From assembly GCF_012524205.1 (NCBI RefSeq), contig NZ_JABACI010000004.1:620001-684000 (forward strand): DNA of 64,000 nucleotides. The letters run 5' to 3'. This document shows positions 1 to 7,495 of the stretch, one piece after another. Source of the stretch: Microbacterium salsuginis. GTDB taxonomy: Bacteria; Actinomycetota; Actinomycetes; Actinomycetales; Microbacteriaceae. The first letter of the stretch is position 1; each line of letters opens with the position of its first letter. The notes under the pieces were generated by a model. It did no database searches and was not told where the DNA came from. It saw nothing but the letters and a program-made list of their open reading frames with translations. The translations under genes were made by a program, and so were the position numbers.

Positions 1-2196
1 GAGCCCGAGGCCCGCACGCCGAGTCGTTGCGAGGGTGAGGGCGAGGAGGAAGATCACGGTCGTCGAAAGTGCCGTCCAGCCGCTCCGCTCGAAGACCACC
101 TGCGCCACGCCGATCGCGAACGGCACGGCGGTCACCACGAGCACGGCGTGCCATTCGCGTGGCGGCACGCGCCGCGCGAAGGTGGCCGCGATCGCGACGA
201 GTCCGGCCGCGCACGTCGTGAGGCACAGCACCGCGATGGGGTCGAGCGCGGTGCGCGCGAGCGCGGTCGCGAAGACGACGAGCCCGTAGGCGAACGCCAC
301 CCCGACGTGGACGAACCGGCCGCCCCGTGGCACCGTCACCGCGAGCACGCCGATGCTCGCGACGACCGCCACGCCCGCCGGCACCGTGAGGGCGGCATCC
401 GCCCACGACAGCACGCCGGCGAGCGCGACCGCGACGTGCGCCCCGGCCATGAGAGGCATGCGGACCGCCGCCGACGCCCTTTGCAGTCGCGTGGCGAGGA
501 CCGCGCTGACGACGAGAGCCGCCCCGAGGGCGATGGCGATGCGCGCCCACACCTCGAGACCCGGCAGGCACAGCACGGTGAGGAACGCGAGAACGCCGTA
601 CCACCCGCCGAGGTAGCCGAGCCATCGCGTGCCGAGGGGTTCGGCGGGGACGGTCACCGACGCCGGGCCGGCGTCGGCAGCGGAAAGAGCGGGGACGGAT
701 GCTGTCGCCCCTGCTGCGGCGGAGGCCATCGGTTCGTGCGACGGGCGGTCCGCGCGCGGTGCCGCCGTGAGGGCGGCGAACCCGCCGAGCGAGAGCGCGA
801 GCACCGCGAGGCCCATCGTGAGAGCGACCGCCGTGTCGTCGAGCAGCAGAGTCCCGCCGTCGGTTCGGCCCATCGCGAGGGCAGCCAGCGAGAGCAGAGC
901 CGTCGCGGTCGGGATCGCCGCGACGGCGCCCACCACGGTGACCGCGCCGCCGAACAGCGGCCCCGGCCGCACCAGGCGATGCAACGGCCTCAGGGCGCCG
1001 ACCGCGAGCAGTCCGATGCCGGCGGCCGTGGGAAAGACCGCGAACCAACCCTCGAATCTCAGTGTGGCGGTGGCCGTCCACGGCACGGCGGTCGCGGCGA
1101 GCACCGTCGCACCGCCCGCGACGAAGGACCACAGGCCGCCGGCGGGATGACCGGCCGAGAACGCCGCGACGACGGCGGTCGCCAGCAGCGTCGCGACCAC
1201 GACATACGCCGGATCCGCTGTTGGACCGGCCATCGCACCCGGCCACCCGGCTCCGCCGCCGGTGCTCGTGAGCGCCGCGGCGTTCGCGAGGGCGGCGCCG
1301 ACGAAGAGGAACTGCGCCACGGTGAGCGAGGCGCGCTCGACGGTGAGGCGGCCGTCGTCGCCGACGCGCACGCGTCCGGTCGCGGCGACCAGCGCACTCG
1401 CGGCGGCGGCCGACGCGAGGCATCCCGCGATCGTCGCAGGCGCACTGGTTGCCCCGAGCGCGAGCATCAGCGGGGCGAAGGACAGCGCGATCGTTCCGCA
1501 CCACACCCACACGCGGATCCCGACGCGCAGGCCCACGGTGGCCAGGACGCTGCCGGTCATAAGAGTCGACAGGGCCGAGAGCACCCAGCCGTTCCAGCCG
1601 GGCGGAAGCAGCGGGACGGCCGATGTCACGGTGAGCGCCGCGAAGACGACGCCCAGCGCCCCGACCGACTCGGCCGAGAACCGCAGGCCCCGGCGGGCGA
1701 GCAGCACGGCGCCCACGGCGAACATCGTGGCGATTCCGCCGACGATGAGGGCCCGTGCGAGCGCGTCGGTGAGGTCGGGGTTGAAGAACGTGAACACGCC
1801 CGCGGCGATCGCCACGAGACCTGCGCCGGCGACTGCGAGCACGGACTGGACCGTGGCGGACGAGGCCGGCGCGCTTGCCGTGAGGGGGACGGGGCGCGGG
1901 CCGGATGCCGAGGCCGTCGCTCCTGCGGCGGTCGTGACGGATTCGCGCGGCGTGGCGGCCCAGACCGACGGCACCCTGTCGAGCACCGCCTGGCGGGCGT
2001 ACAGCGCCTCGGCCGCAGTCCGGGACGCCTGCCAGAGCTCGGCGCCGAGCTCACGGAAGTCCGCGCCGCACCGGCGGCAGCGCTGTCCGTCGACGACGCC
2101 GCGCTCGCACACCGGGCAGCCGACGGTGTCGGCGAGCTTCGCGATCGCGTTCGCGCTCCAGTCGGGGATCCGGCGCGACGGCGCCTCGGTGCTCAC
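1..2196 (-). CDS. Zinc-ribbon multi-pass membrane protein (SCO7613-like), partial
   Basis: The reading frame is open from a GTG start to the window edge, so the C-terminus is missing and at least 732 codons are present. The N-terminus carries a zinc-ribbon pattern with cysteines near residues 27, 30, 40 and 43 (CPVC, then CRRCG). A helical stretch and a very long Ala/Leu/Val-rich region that must be multi-pass membrane follow. This matches the architecture of actinobacterial proteins annotated as SCO7613 C-terminal domain membrane proteins, whose function is unknown. The GTG start overlaps the TGA of the upstream HTH gene (GTGA), so the two are probably translationally coupled. The opposite strand has long open frames that are artefacts of the GC-rich codon pattern. 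Confidence 0.75.
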   Translation of the reverse strand, partial: MSTEAPSRRIPDWSANAIAKLADTVGCPVCERGVVDGQRCRRCGADFRELGAELWQASRTAAEALYARQAVLDRVPSVWAATPRESVTTAAGATASASGPRPVPLTASAPASSATVQSVLAVAGAGLVAIAAGVFTFFNPDLTDALARALIVGGIATMFAVGAVLLARRGLRFSAESVGALGVVFAALTVTSAVPLLPPGWNGWVLSALSTLMTGSVLATVGLRVGIRVWVWCGTIALSFAPLMLALGATSAPATIAGCLASAAAASALVAATGRVRVGDDGRLTVERASLTVAQFLFVGAALANAAALTSTGGGAGWPGAMAGPTADPAYVVVATLLATAVVAAFSAGHPAGGLWSFVAGGATVLAATAVPWTATATLRFEGWFAVFPTAAGIGLLAVGALRPLHRLVRPGPLFGGAVTVVGAVAAIPTATALLSLAALAMGRTDGGTLLLDDTAVALTMGLAVLALSLGGFAALTAAPRADRPSHEPMASAAAGATASVPALSAADAGPASVTVPAEPLGTRWLGYLGGWYGVLAFLTVLCLPGLEVWARIAIALGAALVVSAVLATRLQRASAAVRMPLMAGAHVAVALAGVLSWADAALTVPAGVAVVASIGVLAVTVPRGGRFVHVGVAFAYGLVVFATALARTALDPIAVLCLTTCAAGLVAIAATFARRVPPREWHAVLVVTAVPFAIGVAQVVFERSGWTALSTTVIFLLALTLATTRRAGLGL

Positions 2197-2438
2197 TCCT
2201 CTGCGCCCTTCGCCGCCAGCGCTGCCGGGTGATCGTCGGGCACCCACTCCAGGATGTCGCCGGGCTGACATTCCAGCACGCGGCAGATCGCGTCGAGAGT
2301 CGTGAAGCGGACGGCCTTCGCGCGCCCGTTCTTGAGCACCGAGACGTTGGCGGGGGTGATGTCGATGGCCGCGGCGAACTCCGAGACCGACATCTTCTTC
2401 TTCGCCAGCTCGACGTCGAGGTTGATGATGATCGGCAT
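2193..2438 (-). CDS. Small Cro/CI-type HTH transcriptional regulator (YozG-like)
   Basis: This is an 81-residue protein that is almost entirely one helix-turn-helix domain: a KKKMSVSEFAAAIDITPANVSVLK segment region, then a Leu-Asp-Ala-Ile-Cys helix and a CQPGDILEW end. That shape is typical of the small regulators paired with DUF2975 membrane proteins. Its ATG shares one base with the TGA of the upstream membrane gene (TGATG), which fixes the start, and its stop overlaps the next GTG. It probably regulates the operon through the repeated element just upstream of the DUF2975 gene. A second such pair lies at 44.3-45.8 kb. Confidence 0.85.
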   Translation of the reverse strand: MPIIINLDVELAKKKMSVSEFAAAIDITPANVSVLKNGRAKAVRFTTLDAICRVLECQPGDILEWVPDDHPAALAAKGAEE

Positions 2439-2914
2439 CAGACCACCTCCGAGAGGTCGTGCTCGAGCTGCGAGGCCTTTCGCAGCAGGCCGCGCAGCAC
2501 GACGATCAGCAGTGAGAGGCCGGCACCGACCACCACTCCGAGCAGAAGCAGCAGCGTGATCGAGGGCGTCATGAACCCGGTGAGACTCAGAGCGACGAGA
2601 GCGATGAGCACGAGGACGGTGGCGAAGGCGACAGCGCCGAGACTGACGTCGACGTCGGGGAACGCGCTCTCGCTGAAGATGCTGTCTTCGCGCACGAGCG
2701 AGAGCAGCCGCCACACGCACACCAGCACGACTTGCACGCACAGCAGGAAGAGGATGCCGACGACCGTGCCGGGGATCTCGAAATACGCGATCTCGGAGTA
2801 CCGCACGGCGGACTGGGCCGCCACTGCCGGCACCACGAAGATCTGGCATGCCAGCAGCAGTGCCAGCAGGGCGGCGATGAGGATCTTCAGGAGGATGATC
2901 GTGGTGCGCTGCAT
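2438..2914 (-). CDS. DUF2975-type four-helix membrane protein
   Basis: The protein has 158 residues and four predicted membrane segments: near residues 5-30, 45-72, 95-118 and 120-145. A charged C-terminus follows (LRKASQLEHDLSEVV). The position directly upstream of a small HTH regulator matches the widespread DUF2975-HTH pair, whose biochemical role is unknown. The chosen ATG is the first in frame after the AT-rich control region. An earlier in-frame ATG would place the operator inside the coding sequence and was rejected. Membrane topology is seen in the sequence; family assignment is by size, topology and neighbour. Confidence 0.75.
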   Translation of the reverse strand: MQRTTIILLKILIAALLALLLACQIFVVPAVAAQSAVRYSEIAYFEIPGTVVGILFLLCVQVVLVCVWRLLSLVREDSIFSESAFPDVDVSLGAVAFATVLVLIALVALSLTGFMTPSITLLLLLGVVVGAGLSLLIVVLRGLLRKASQLEHDLSEVV

Positions 2915-2922
2915 GGCCTGCC

Positions 2923-2958
2923 TATCGATAAACGGTAAGTAGTTATCGAGAAACAATA
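2923..2958 (-). promoter_or_regulatory. Repeated TATCGATAAACG-type operator upstream of the DUF2975-HTH operon
   Basis: An AT-rich island lies just upstream of the membrane gene. It contains TATCGATAAACG followed by GTTATCGAGAAACAATA, so the core TATCGA appears twice with starts 21 bp apart. The same two elements, spaced 16 bp apart, precede the second locus at 45798-45828. The likely reader is the small HTH protein of each operon. Confidence 0.6.
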
Positions 2959-2996
2959 GCCATAAACTGAGCGCGCCGCGCAAGCGGCTGGGCGAA

Positions 2997-3048
2997 TGCA
3001 ACAGGTGAGTTGCACTTGAAGAGGGGACATGCAACGCTGAAGTTGCAT
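2997..3048 (+). promoter_or_regulatory. Two TGCAAC-N6-GTTGCA operators upstream of the AHSA1/ArsR pair
   Basis: Two inverted repeats, TGCAAC-N6-GTTGCA and ATGCAAC-N6-GTTGCAT, lie 33 bp apart, about three helical turns, in the promoter region of the SRPBCC gene. The spacing and symmetry fit dimers of the co-transcribed ArsR-type repressor binding on one DNA face. The symmetry is seen directly; the identity of the binding protein is inferred. Confidence 0.6.
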
Positions 3049-3072
3049 TAATTCCTCGAAAGGAGCACCATC

Positions 3073-3555
3073 ATGAGCATGACCATCAACTCCCCTTCGA
3101 TCGTCGACGACAGCGCCTTCACGGTGACGCGGACGATCATGATCGCCGCGCCCGTCGACAAGGTGTGGTCCGCGGTCGCCGAGCCCGAGCATGTCTCGCG
3201 CTGGTTCGGACGCCTCGAACTCGACGGCACGGGCGCCGGGGCCGCCGGCACGCTGTCGTGGACCGACGGCCCCCGCATCCCGATCCGCGTCGAGACGGTC
3301 GACGAGCCGCGCTCGATCTCGTACCGCTGGGGCAACGACGACGCCAGCGGCACCATGTCGGCCGAGCTCGACGACGCCACTTCGACGGTGTTCACCTTCA
3401 CCCTGGTCGCGACCGACGAGGGCACCGAGCTCACGGTCGTCGAGACCGGCTTCGAGCGCACCTCCGACCCCGCGTTCAACCTCGCCGAGCACGGCAAGGG
3501 CTGGAATGGCGAGCTCGACAAGCTCGCGGCGCTGTTCGAGAACGAAGCGGGGTGA
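3073..3555 (+). CDS. SRPBCC / AHSA1-family protein
   Basis: This 160-residue protein has an AHSA1-type START-like fold. The N-terminal strand (TVTRTIMIAAPVDKVWSAV) is followed by the hallmark EPEHVSRWFG, a beta-rich centre and a long C-terminal helix ending in GWNGELDKLAALFE. Such proteins bind hydrophobic ligands in a cup-shaped cavity and are very often co-encoded with an ArsR regulator, as here. The start follows an AAAGGAG ribosome site. The stop overlaps the GTG of the ArsR gene, so the two are translated as a unit. The ligand cannot be deduced. Confidence 0.88.
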   Translation: MSMTINSPSIVDDSAFTVTRTIMIAAPVDKVWSAVAEPEHVSRWFGRLELDGTGAGAAGTLSWTDGPRIPIRVETVDEPRSISYRWGNDDASGTMSAELDDATSTVFTFTLVATDEGTELTVVETGFERTSDPAFNLAEHGKGWNGELDKLAALFENEAG

Positions 3556-3872
3556 CCGTGACTGGGACCCTGGTTCCCGTGTTCGCCGCCCTCGGCGACG
3601 ACACGCGGTGGAGAATCCTCCAGGCGCTCGGCGAGACGGATGCCTCGGCATCCGCCCTCGCCGGGCGCTTGCCGGTGTCGCGCCAGGCGATCGCCAAGCA
3701 CCTCACGGTGCTGCAGGAGGTCGGTCTCGTCGAGCCGGTGCGCGTGGGCCGCGAGGTGCGCTATCGCGTCGTCGGCGCGCAGCTGTCGTCCATCGCCCGC
3801 CGGCTCGAGGCCGTCGGCGCCGAATGGGATCGCCGCCTGGCCGCCATCAAGGACATCGCCGAGTCCCTCTGA
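3552..3872 (+). CDS. ArsR-family winged-helix regulator
   Basis: The 106-residue protein has the usual ArsR order: PVFAALGDDTRWRILQAL, then a recognition helix (LPVSRQAIAKHLTVLQEVGLV) and a beta-wing (VGREVRYRV). The typical cysteine metal-binding motif is absent, so it is probably not a metal sensor. It likely reads the two TGCAAC repeats upstream of the operon. The GTG start overlaps the preceding stop (GTGA); another GTG lies two codons further in. The final 79 bp, from codon 82 to the stop, are duplicated exactly at 15775-15853, so this gene end is one boundary of the carbohydrate island. Confidence 0.88.
   Translation: MTVTGTLVPVFAALGDDTRWRILQALGETDASASALAGRLPVSRQAIAKHLTVLQEVGLVEPVRVGREVRYRVVGAQLSSIARRLEAVGAEWDRRLAAIKDIAESL
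3794..3872 (+). repeat. Left copy of a 79-bp perfect direct repeat (arsR 3' end)
   Basis: These 79 bases are identical to 15775-15853, in the same orientation and 11,981 bp away. They include the arsR stop codon. The flanking bases differ immediately on both sides. The pair encloses the whole DeoR-to-dehydrogenase cluster. Confidence 0.95.
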
Positions 3873-3939
3873 GGGGAACGGATGCCGCGGCTCAGCGCGC
3901 TGCGTGGACGCATCTCGTCTGCGCGTCCGGCCCGATCCA

Positions 3940-4677
3940 TCAGACCGCGGCGCGGATGAGCGGCACGGGAAAAGCCGAGGCTCGCATGGGATCGAGTCGC
4001 GAATCGGTGATGCCCGCCGTGAACGGGTCGAGGTCGAAGACCTTGAACAACGCCTCGCGGCCGAACTTCGAGCTGTCGGCGACGAAGAATGCCTCACTCG
4101 CGATCGACATCATCGTGCGCTTGAGCTCGATCTCGTAGCTCGAGGTGCTGTAGAGCCCGTCTTCGACGACGGTGTCGCAGCCGATGATGGCGACATTGAC
4201 GCGCAGGTTCTGCAGCTGCTGCACCGACGTCGGTCCCCACATCGACACGTCGTTGGGCAGCAGCTCGCCGCCGATGAAGACCAGGCTCGCGTTCTGCCGC
4301 TCGGCGATCTCCATCCCGATCTGCAGGTCGTTCGTGACGACTGTGACGCGGGCACGCGTGAGGTGGCGAGCCACCTCCAACGTGGTCGTGCCGCTATCGA
4401 GCAGTACGGTCTGGCCGTCGAGGATCCGGTCGGCCATCGCCTTGCCGATGGCGACCTTCTCTCGGCGGTGGAGCGTCTCCTTCAGGTCGAATGGCGCGTC
4501 GGTCTGTCGTATGGGCAACGCGCCGCCGTGCGTGCGCTGCACGAGATCGCGCGCTTCGAGCCTTTCGAGGTCACGCCGGACGGTGGACGGCGTGACGTTG
4601 AAAGCATCTGCGAGCTCGGTGACCGACTGGAAGCCTCGCTCCAGGAGCAGCTCAACGATCTGAGCTTGTCGCGACAT
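3940..4677 (-). CDS. DeoR/GlpR-family sugar-phosphate-responsive repressor
   Basis: The 245-residue protein has an N-terminal DeoR helix-turn-helix (RQAQIVELLLERGFQSVTEL region, then VTPSTVRRDLERLEARDLVQRTHGGALP) and a DeoRC effector domain with a DSGTTTLEVA loop and a VVEDGLYS segment. Members of this family sense phosphorylated sugars made by the pathway they control. It is transcribed away from the transporter and catabolic genes, with a 198-bp shared control region holding CGCAGA repeats. A good AAGGAGA site precedes the ATG. It is almost certainly the local regulator of the island; the effector is unknown. Confidence 0.92.
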   Translation of the reverse strand: MSRQAQIVELLLERGFQSVTELADAFNVTPSTVRRDLERLEARDLVQRTHGGALPIRQTDAPFDLKETLHRREKVAIGKAMADRILDGQTVLLDSGTTTLEVARHLTRARVTVVTNDLQIGMEIAERQNASLVFIGGELLPNDVSMWGPTSVQQLQNLRVNVAIIGCDTVVEDGLYSTSSYEIELKRTMMSIASEAFFVADSSKFGREALFKVFDLDPFTAGITDSRLDPMRASAFPVPLIRAAV

Positions 4678-4738
4678 CGCGGCGGGTCTCCTTTCACGGG
4701 GTAATCCGATCGACTATATCGCTCACAGCGCGCGATAG

Positions 4739-4812
4739 TGCGCAGATACGCGCGCATATCGCGCAGAATCTGCGCAGTAACGATTGACATCACGCAGATC
4801 GATGGGTAACAT
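4739..4812 (+). promoter_or_regulatory. Sigma-70 promoter with CGCAGA operators for the sugar cluster
   Basis: A near-consensus promoter is visible: TTGACA at 4784-4789, a 17-bp spacer and TAACAT at 4807-4812. A 15-bp palindrome, GCGCAGA-A-TCTGCGC (4761-4775), sits just upstream. Single CGCAGAT half-sites occur at 4741-4747 and inside the spacer at 4793-4799. A repressor on these sites would block RNA polymerase. The DeoR protein divergently encoded beside it is the obvious candidate. Confidence 0.7.
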
Positions 4813-4875
4813 CGTGCGACGGATCGTCGCAAACGCGCACAGCTGCAAAGCGACCCCGACCACGAAGGAGTGAGT

Positions 4876-5913
4876 ATGAAGCGAAAGAGTCCTGCAATCG
4901 CCCTGCTCGCGGGAGCGGCAGTGTTCGCTCTCGCTGGCTGCGGAACCACCGCCGGAGGCGGCGCGACCGATGCCGGAACCGACGGCGGCGCCAGCGCTGA
5001 GGGCGCGTACGTCACGGTCGTCAAGGCCACCGGCATCGGCTGGTTCGACCGCATGGAGGTCGGCGTCGACGAGTGGGCCGAAGAGACCGGCGTCGACGCT
5101 CGCCAGGAGGGACCCGCCCAGGCCACGAACGAGGGCCAGGTCGAGATCATCCAGAACCTGATCGCCCAGAACCCCGTGGCGATCACCGTCGTCCCCAACG
5201 ACGTGGCGGGTCTGGCGACGGTCCTCGGCGAAGCACGCGACGAGGGCATCATCGTCGTCTCGCACGAAGGCGCCGGCATCGAGAACGTCGATATCGACAT
5301 CGAGGCGTTCGAGAACAAGGCGTACGGTTCGCAGATCATGGACAACCTCGCCGAGTGCATGGCAGAGGAAGGCGGCTACGTGCAGTTCGTCGGCCGCCTG
5401 ACCAACGGCTCGCACAGCGAGTGGGTGGAAGGCGCTCTGGAGAACCAGGAGGCCAACTTCCCCGAGATGACCCGGCTCGAAGACCCGATCGAATCCGAAG
5501 AGGACGAGGAGGTCGCGTACAACAAGGCCAAGGAGCTCCTCGCGAAGTACCCCGACATCAAGGGCTTCCAGGGTTCGGCCGGAACCGACGTCGTGGGCAT
5601 CGCGCGCGCCGTGGAAGAGGCCGGCAAGACCGACAGCGTCTGCGTCATGGGCACGTCGATCCCGTCAGTCTCGGCGAGCTACCTCGAATCGGGCGCCGTC
5701 GACAAGATCTTCTTCTGGGACCCGGCGCTGGCCGGCAAGGCCCAGCTGGCCATCGCGCAGATCCTTGCCGACGGCGGCACGATCGAGGAGGGCACCGACC
5801 TGGGGATTCCCGGCTACGAGTCGCTCGTGAAGCTCGAGGGCTACGACAACGTCTTCGCCGGTGACGCCGGTGTCGTCGTGGATGCCTCGAACGTCGACGA
5901 GTACGACTTCTGA
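4876..5913 (+). CDS. Sugar ABC transporter substrate-binding lipoprotein (AI-2/rhamnose type)
   Basis: This is a 345-residue periplasmic-binding-protein type 1 family member. A lipoprotein signal peptide (MKRKSPAIALLAGAAVFALAGC) has lipobox LAGC, followed by a Gly/Ala/Asp linker and two alternating alpha/beta lobes. Segments such as TGIGWFDRMEVGVDEWAEETG and IIVVSHEGAG recall the LsrB/RhaS class. The ATG is preferred because AAGGAG lies five bases upstream; an earlier in-frame GTG overlaps that site. It is anchored outside the membrane and delivers substrate to the two permeases encoded downstream. The exact sugar or polyol cannot be read from the sequence. Confidence 0.9.
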   Translation: MKRKSPAIALLAGAAVFALAGCGTTAGGGATDAGTDGGASAEGAYVTVVKATGIGWFDRMEVGVDEWAEETGVDARQEGPAQATNEGQVEIIQNLIAQNPVAITVVPNDVAGLATVLGEARDEGIIVVSHEGAGIENVDIDIEAFENKAYGSQIMDNLAECMAEEGGYVQFVGRLTNGSHSEWVEGALENQEANFPEMTRLEDPIESEEDEEVAYNKAKELLAKYPDIKGFQGSAGTDVVGIARAVEEAGKTDSVCVMGTSIPSVSASYLESGAVDKIFFWDPALAGKAQLAIAQILADGGTIEEGTDLGIPGYESLVKLEGYDNVFAGDAGVVVDASNVDEYDF

Positions 5914-5998
5914 TCCGATTCACCAGCTCGTCGACCGTGCGGGAGGGCACCGGCAACGGTGCGCTCCCGCACGGCGGCTCGAAGGAGCTCGCACACTC

Positions 5999-7495
5999 AT
6001 GAGTCCTGCGCAGACGGTCCTCGAAGTGCGTGACATCGTCAAGACCTACGGCGGTGTGCGCGCGCTCGGCGGCGTGTCGCTCACACTCGATCCCGGTGAG
6101 GTCCATTGCCTCGCGGGCGAGAACGGCAGCGGCAAGTCCACTCTCATCAAGATCATCAGCGGTGTCGAACGACCCGACTCGGGCGAGATCGTCATCGACG
6201 GCGAGACGCTCGCCCACACCACGCCCACCGGCGCGATCCGCGCCGGCATCCAGGTGATCTATCAGGATTTCTCCCTGTTCCCCAACCTCACCGCTGCCGA
6301 GAACATCGCCATGCTCAGCGAGCTCGCCGATCGCCGCAAGCTCTCGTCGCGGCGCCGGATCCGCGCAGCCGCGGAGCGCATCGTCGGCGAACTCGGCCTG
6401 AACATCGACCTCGACGCCGACGTCGAGCAGCTCTCGGTGGCCGACCGGCAGCTCATCGCCATCTGCCGCGCGCTCGTGGGTGAGGCACGCGTGCTGATCA
6501 TGGACGAACCGACGACCGCGCTGACGCATTCCGAGGTGGAGCGCCTGTTCGCCATCGTGCGCCGACTGCAGGACCGCGGCGTCTCGATCGTGTTCGTCAG
6601 TCACAAGCTCGACGAGGTGCTGCGCATCTCGCAACATGTCACGGTGCTCCGCAACGGCGAGGTCGTCGAGTCGGGCCCGGCGTCCGAATACACCGGCAGG
6701 CGCATCGCGAAGGCGATGACGGGTCGGGAGGTCAGCGAGGAGCGCCTCGTCGACGATCTGCCTGAAGGTCGTGCGCCGCTGCTGGCAGTCGACGGGCTCG
6801 GTCGCAAGGGAGCGTTCGCCGACGTCAGCTTCACGGTGCGGGCGGGCGAGATCCTCGGCATCACCGGCCTGCTGGGCTCTGGTCGCAGCGAGATCGCGGA
6901 GGCGATCTTCGGCGTCGCGCCGGCTGACACCGGGACTGTCACGATCGACGGCCGGGCCCGCAGCATCCGTTCGATCAACGATGCCGTCAAGGCGGGGATC
7001 GGCTACGTGCCCGAAGACCGCCTCACGCAGGGGCTGTTCCTGGAGAAGTCGATCGCCGACAACATGGTCGCGGCTTCCCTCGACTCCTACCGCGGCAGGG
7101 CCCTCCTTCTCGATCGCAAGCGCATCGGCCGGTCGATGGCCGACCTGTTCCGGAGGCTCCGGATCAAGGCGCCGAACGTGCTCGCGCCCGTGCGCAGCCT
7201 GTCGGGCGGCAACGCGCAGCGCGTCGTGATCGCGAAGTGGCTCGACCGCAAGCCGTCGATTCTGATGCTGAACGGCCCCACCGTGGGCGTGGACATCGGA
7301 TCGAAGGAGGAGATCTTCGCGATCCTCCGCGAACAGGCCGCGAACGGGATGGGGATCGTGGTGATCTCGGACGACATCCCCGAGCTCGTCTCGAGCTGCC
7401 ACCGCGTGCTGATCGTGCGCGCGGGTCGCCTGGTCGCCGAGCTCGCCGGCGACGAGATCGACGTGGATCGCATTCAGGAGAGGATGACCGCCTGA
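5999..7495 (+). CDS. Sugar ABC transporter ATP-binding protein, two fused nucleotide-binding domains
   Basis: The 498-residue protein has the duplicated-ATPase layout of ribose/AI-2 importers. Domain 1 has Walker A GENGSGKST, a Q-loop YQDFSLF, a degenerate signature LSVADRQ and an intact Walker B IMDEPTTAL. Domain 2 keeps LSGGNAQR, but its Walker B reads LNGPTVGVD instead of LDEPT, so its catalytic acidic residues are missing and it probably plays a non-hydrolytic role. This pattern also occurs in other members of the family. An AAGGAG lies 11 bases before the ATG. The stop codon overlaps the start of permease 1 (TGATG). Confidence 0.93.
   Translation: MSPAQTVLEVRDIVKTYGGVRALGGVSLTLDPGEVHCLAGENGSGKSTLIKIISGVERPDSGEIVIDGETLAHTTPTGAIRAGIQVIYQDFSLFPNLTAAENIAMLSELADRRKLSSRRRIRAAAERIVGELGLNIDLDADVEQLSVADRQLIAICRALVGEARVLIMDEPTTALTHSEVERLFAIVRRLQDRGVSIVFVSHKLDEVLRISQHVTVLRNGEVVESGPASEYTGRRIAKAMTGREVSEERLVDDLPEGRAPLLAVDGLGRKGAFADVSFTVRAGEILGITGLLGSGRSEIAEAIFGVAPADTGTVTIDGRARSIRSINDAVKAGIGYVPEDRLTQGLFLEKSIADNMVAASLDSYRGRALLLDRKRIGRSMADLFRRLRIKAPNVLAPVRSLSGGNAQRVVIAKWLDRKPSILMLNGPTVGVDIGSKEEIFAILREQAANGMGIVVISDDIPELVSSCHRVLIVRAGRLVAELAGDEIDVDRIQERMTA

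Noticed and set aside
148-2232. Long plus-strand open frame of about 694 codons
   Set aside because: Its product is Arg/Gly/His-rich without any domain. It mirrors the minus-strand membrane protein in a GC-rich codon context. The minus-strand frame has a zinc ribbon and membrane segments and is coupled to its neighbour.
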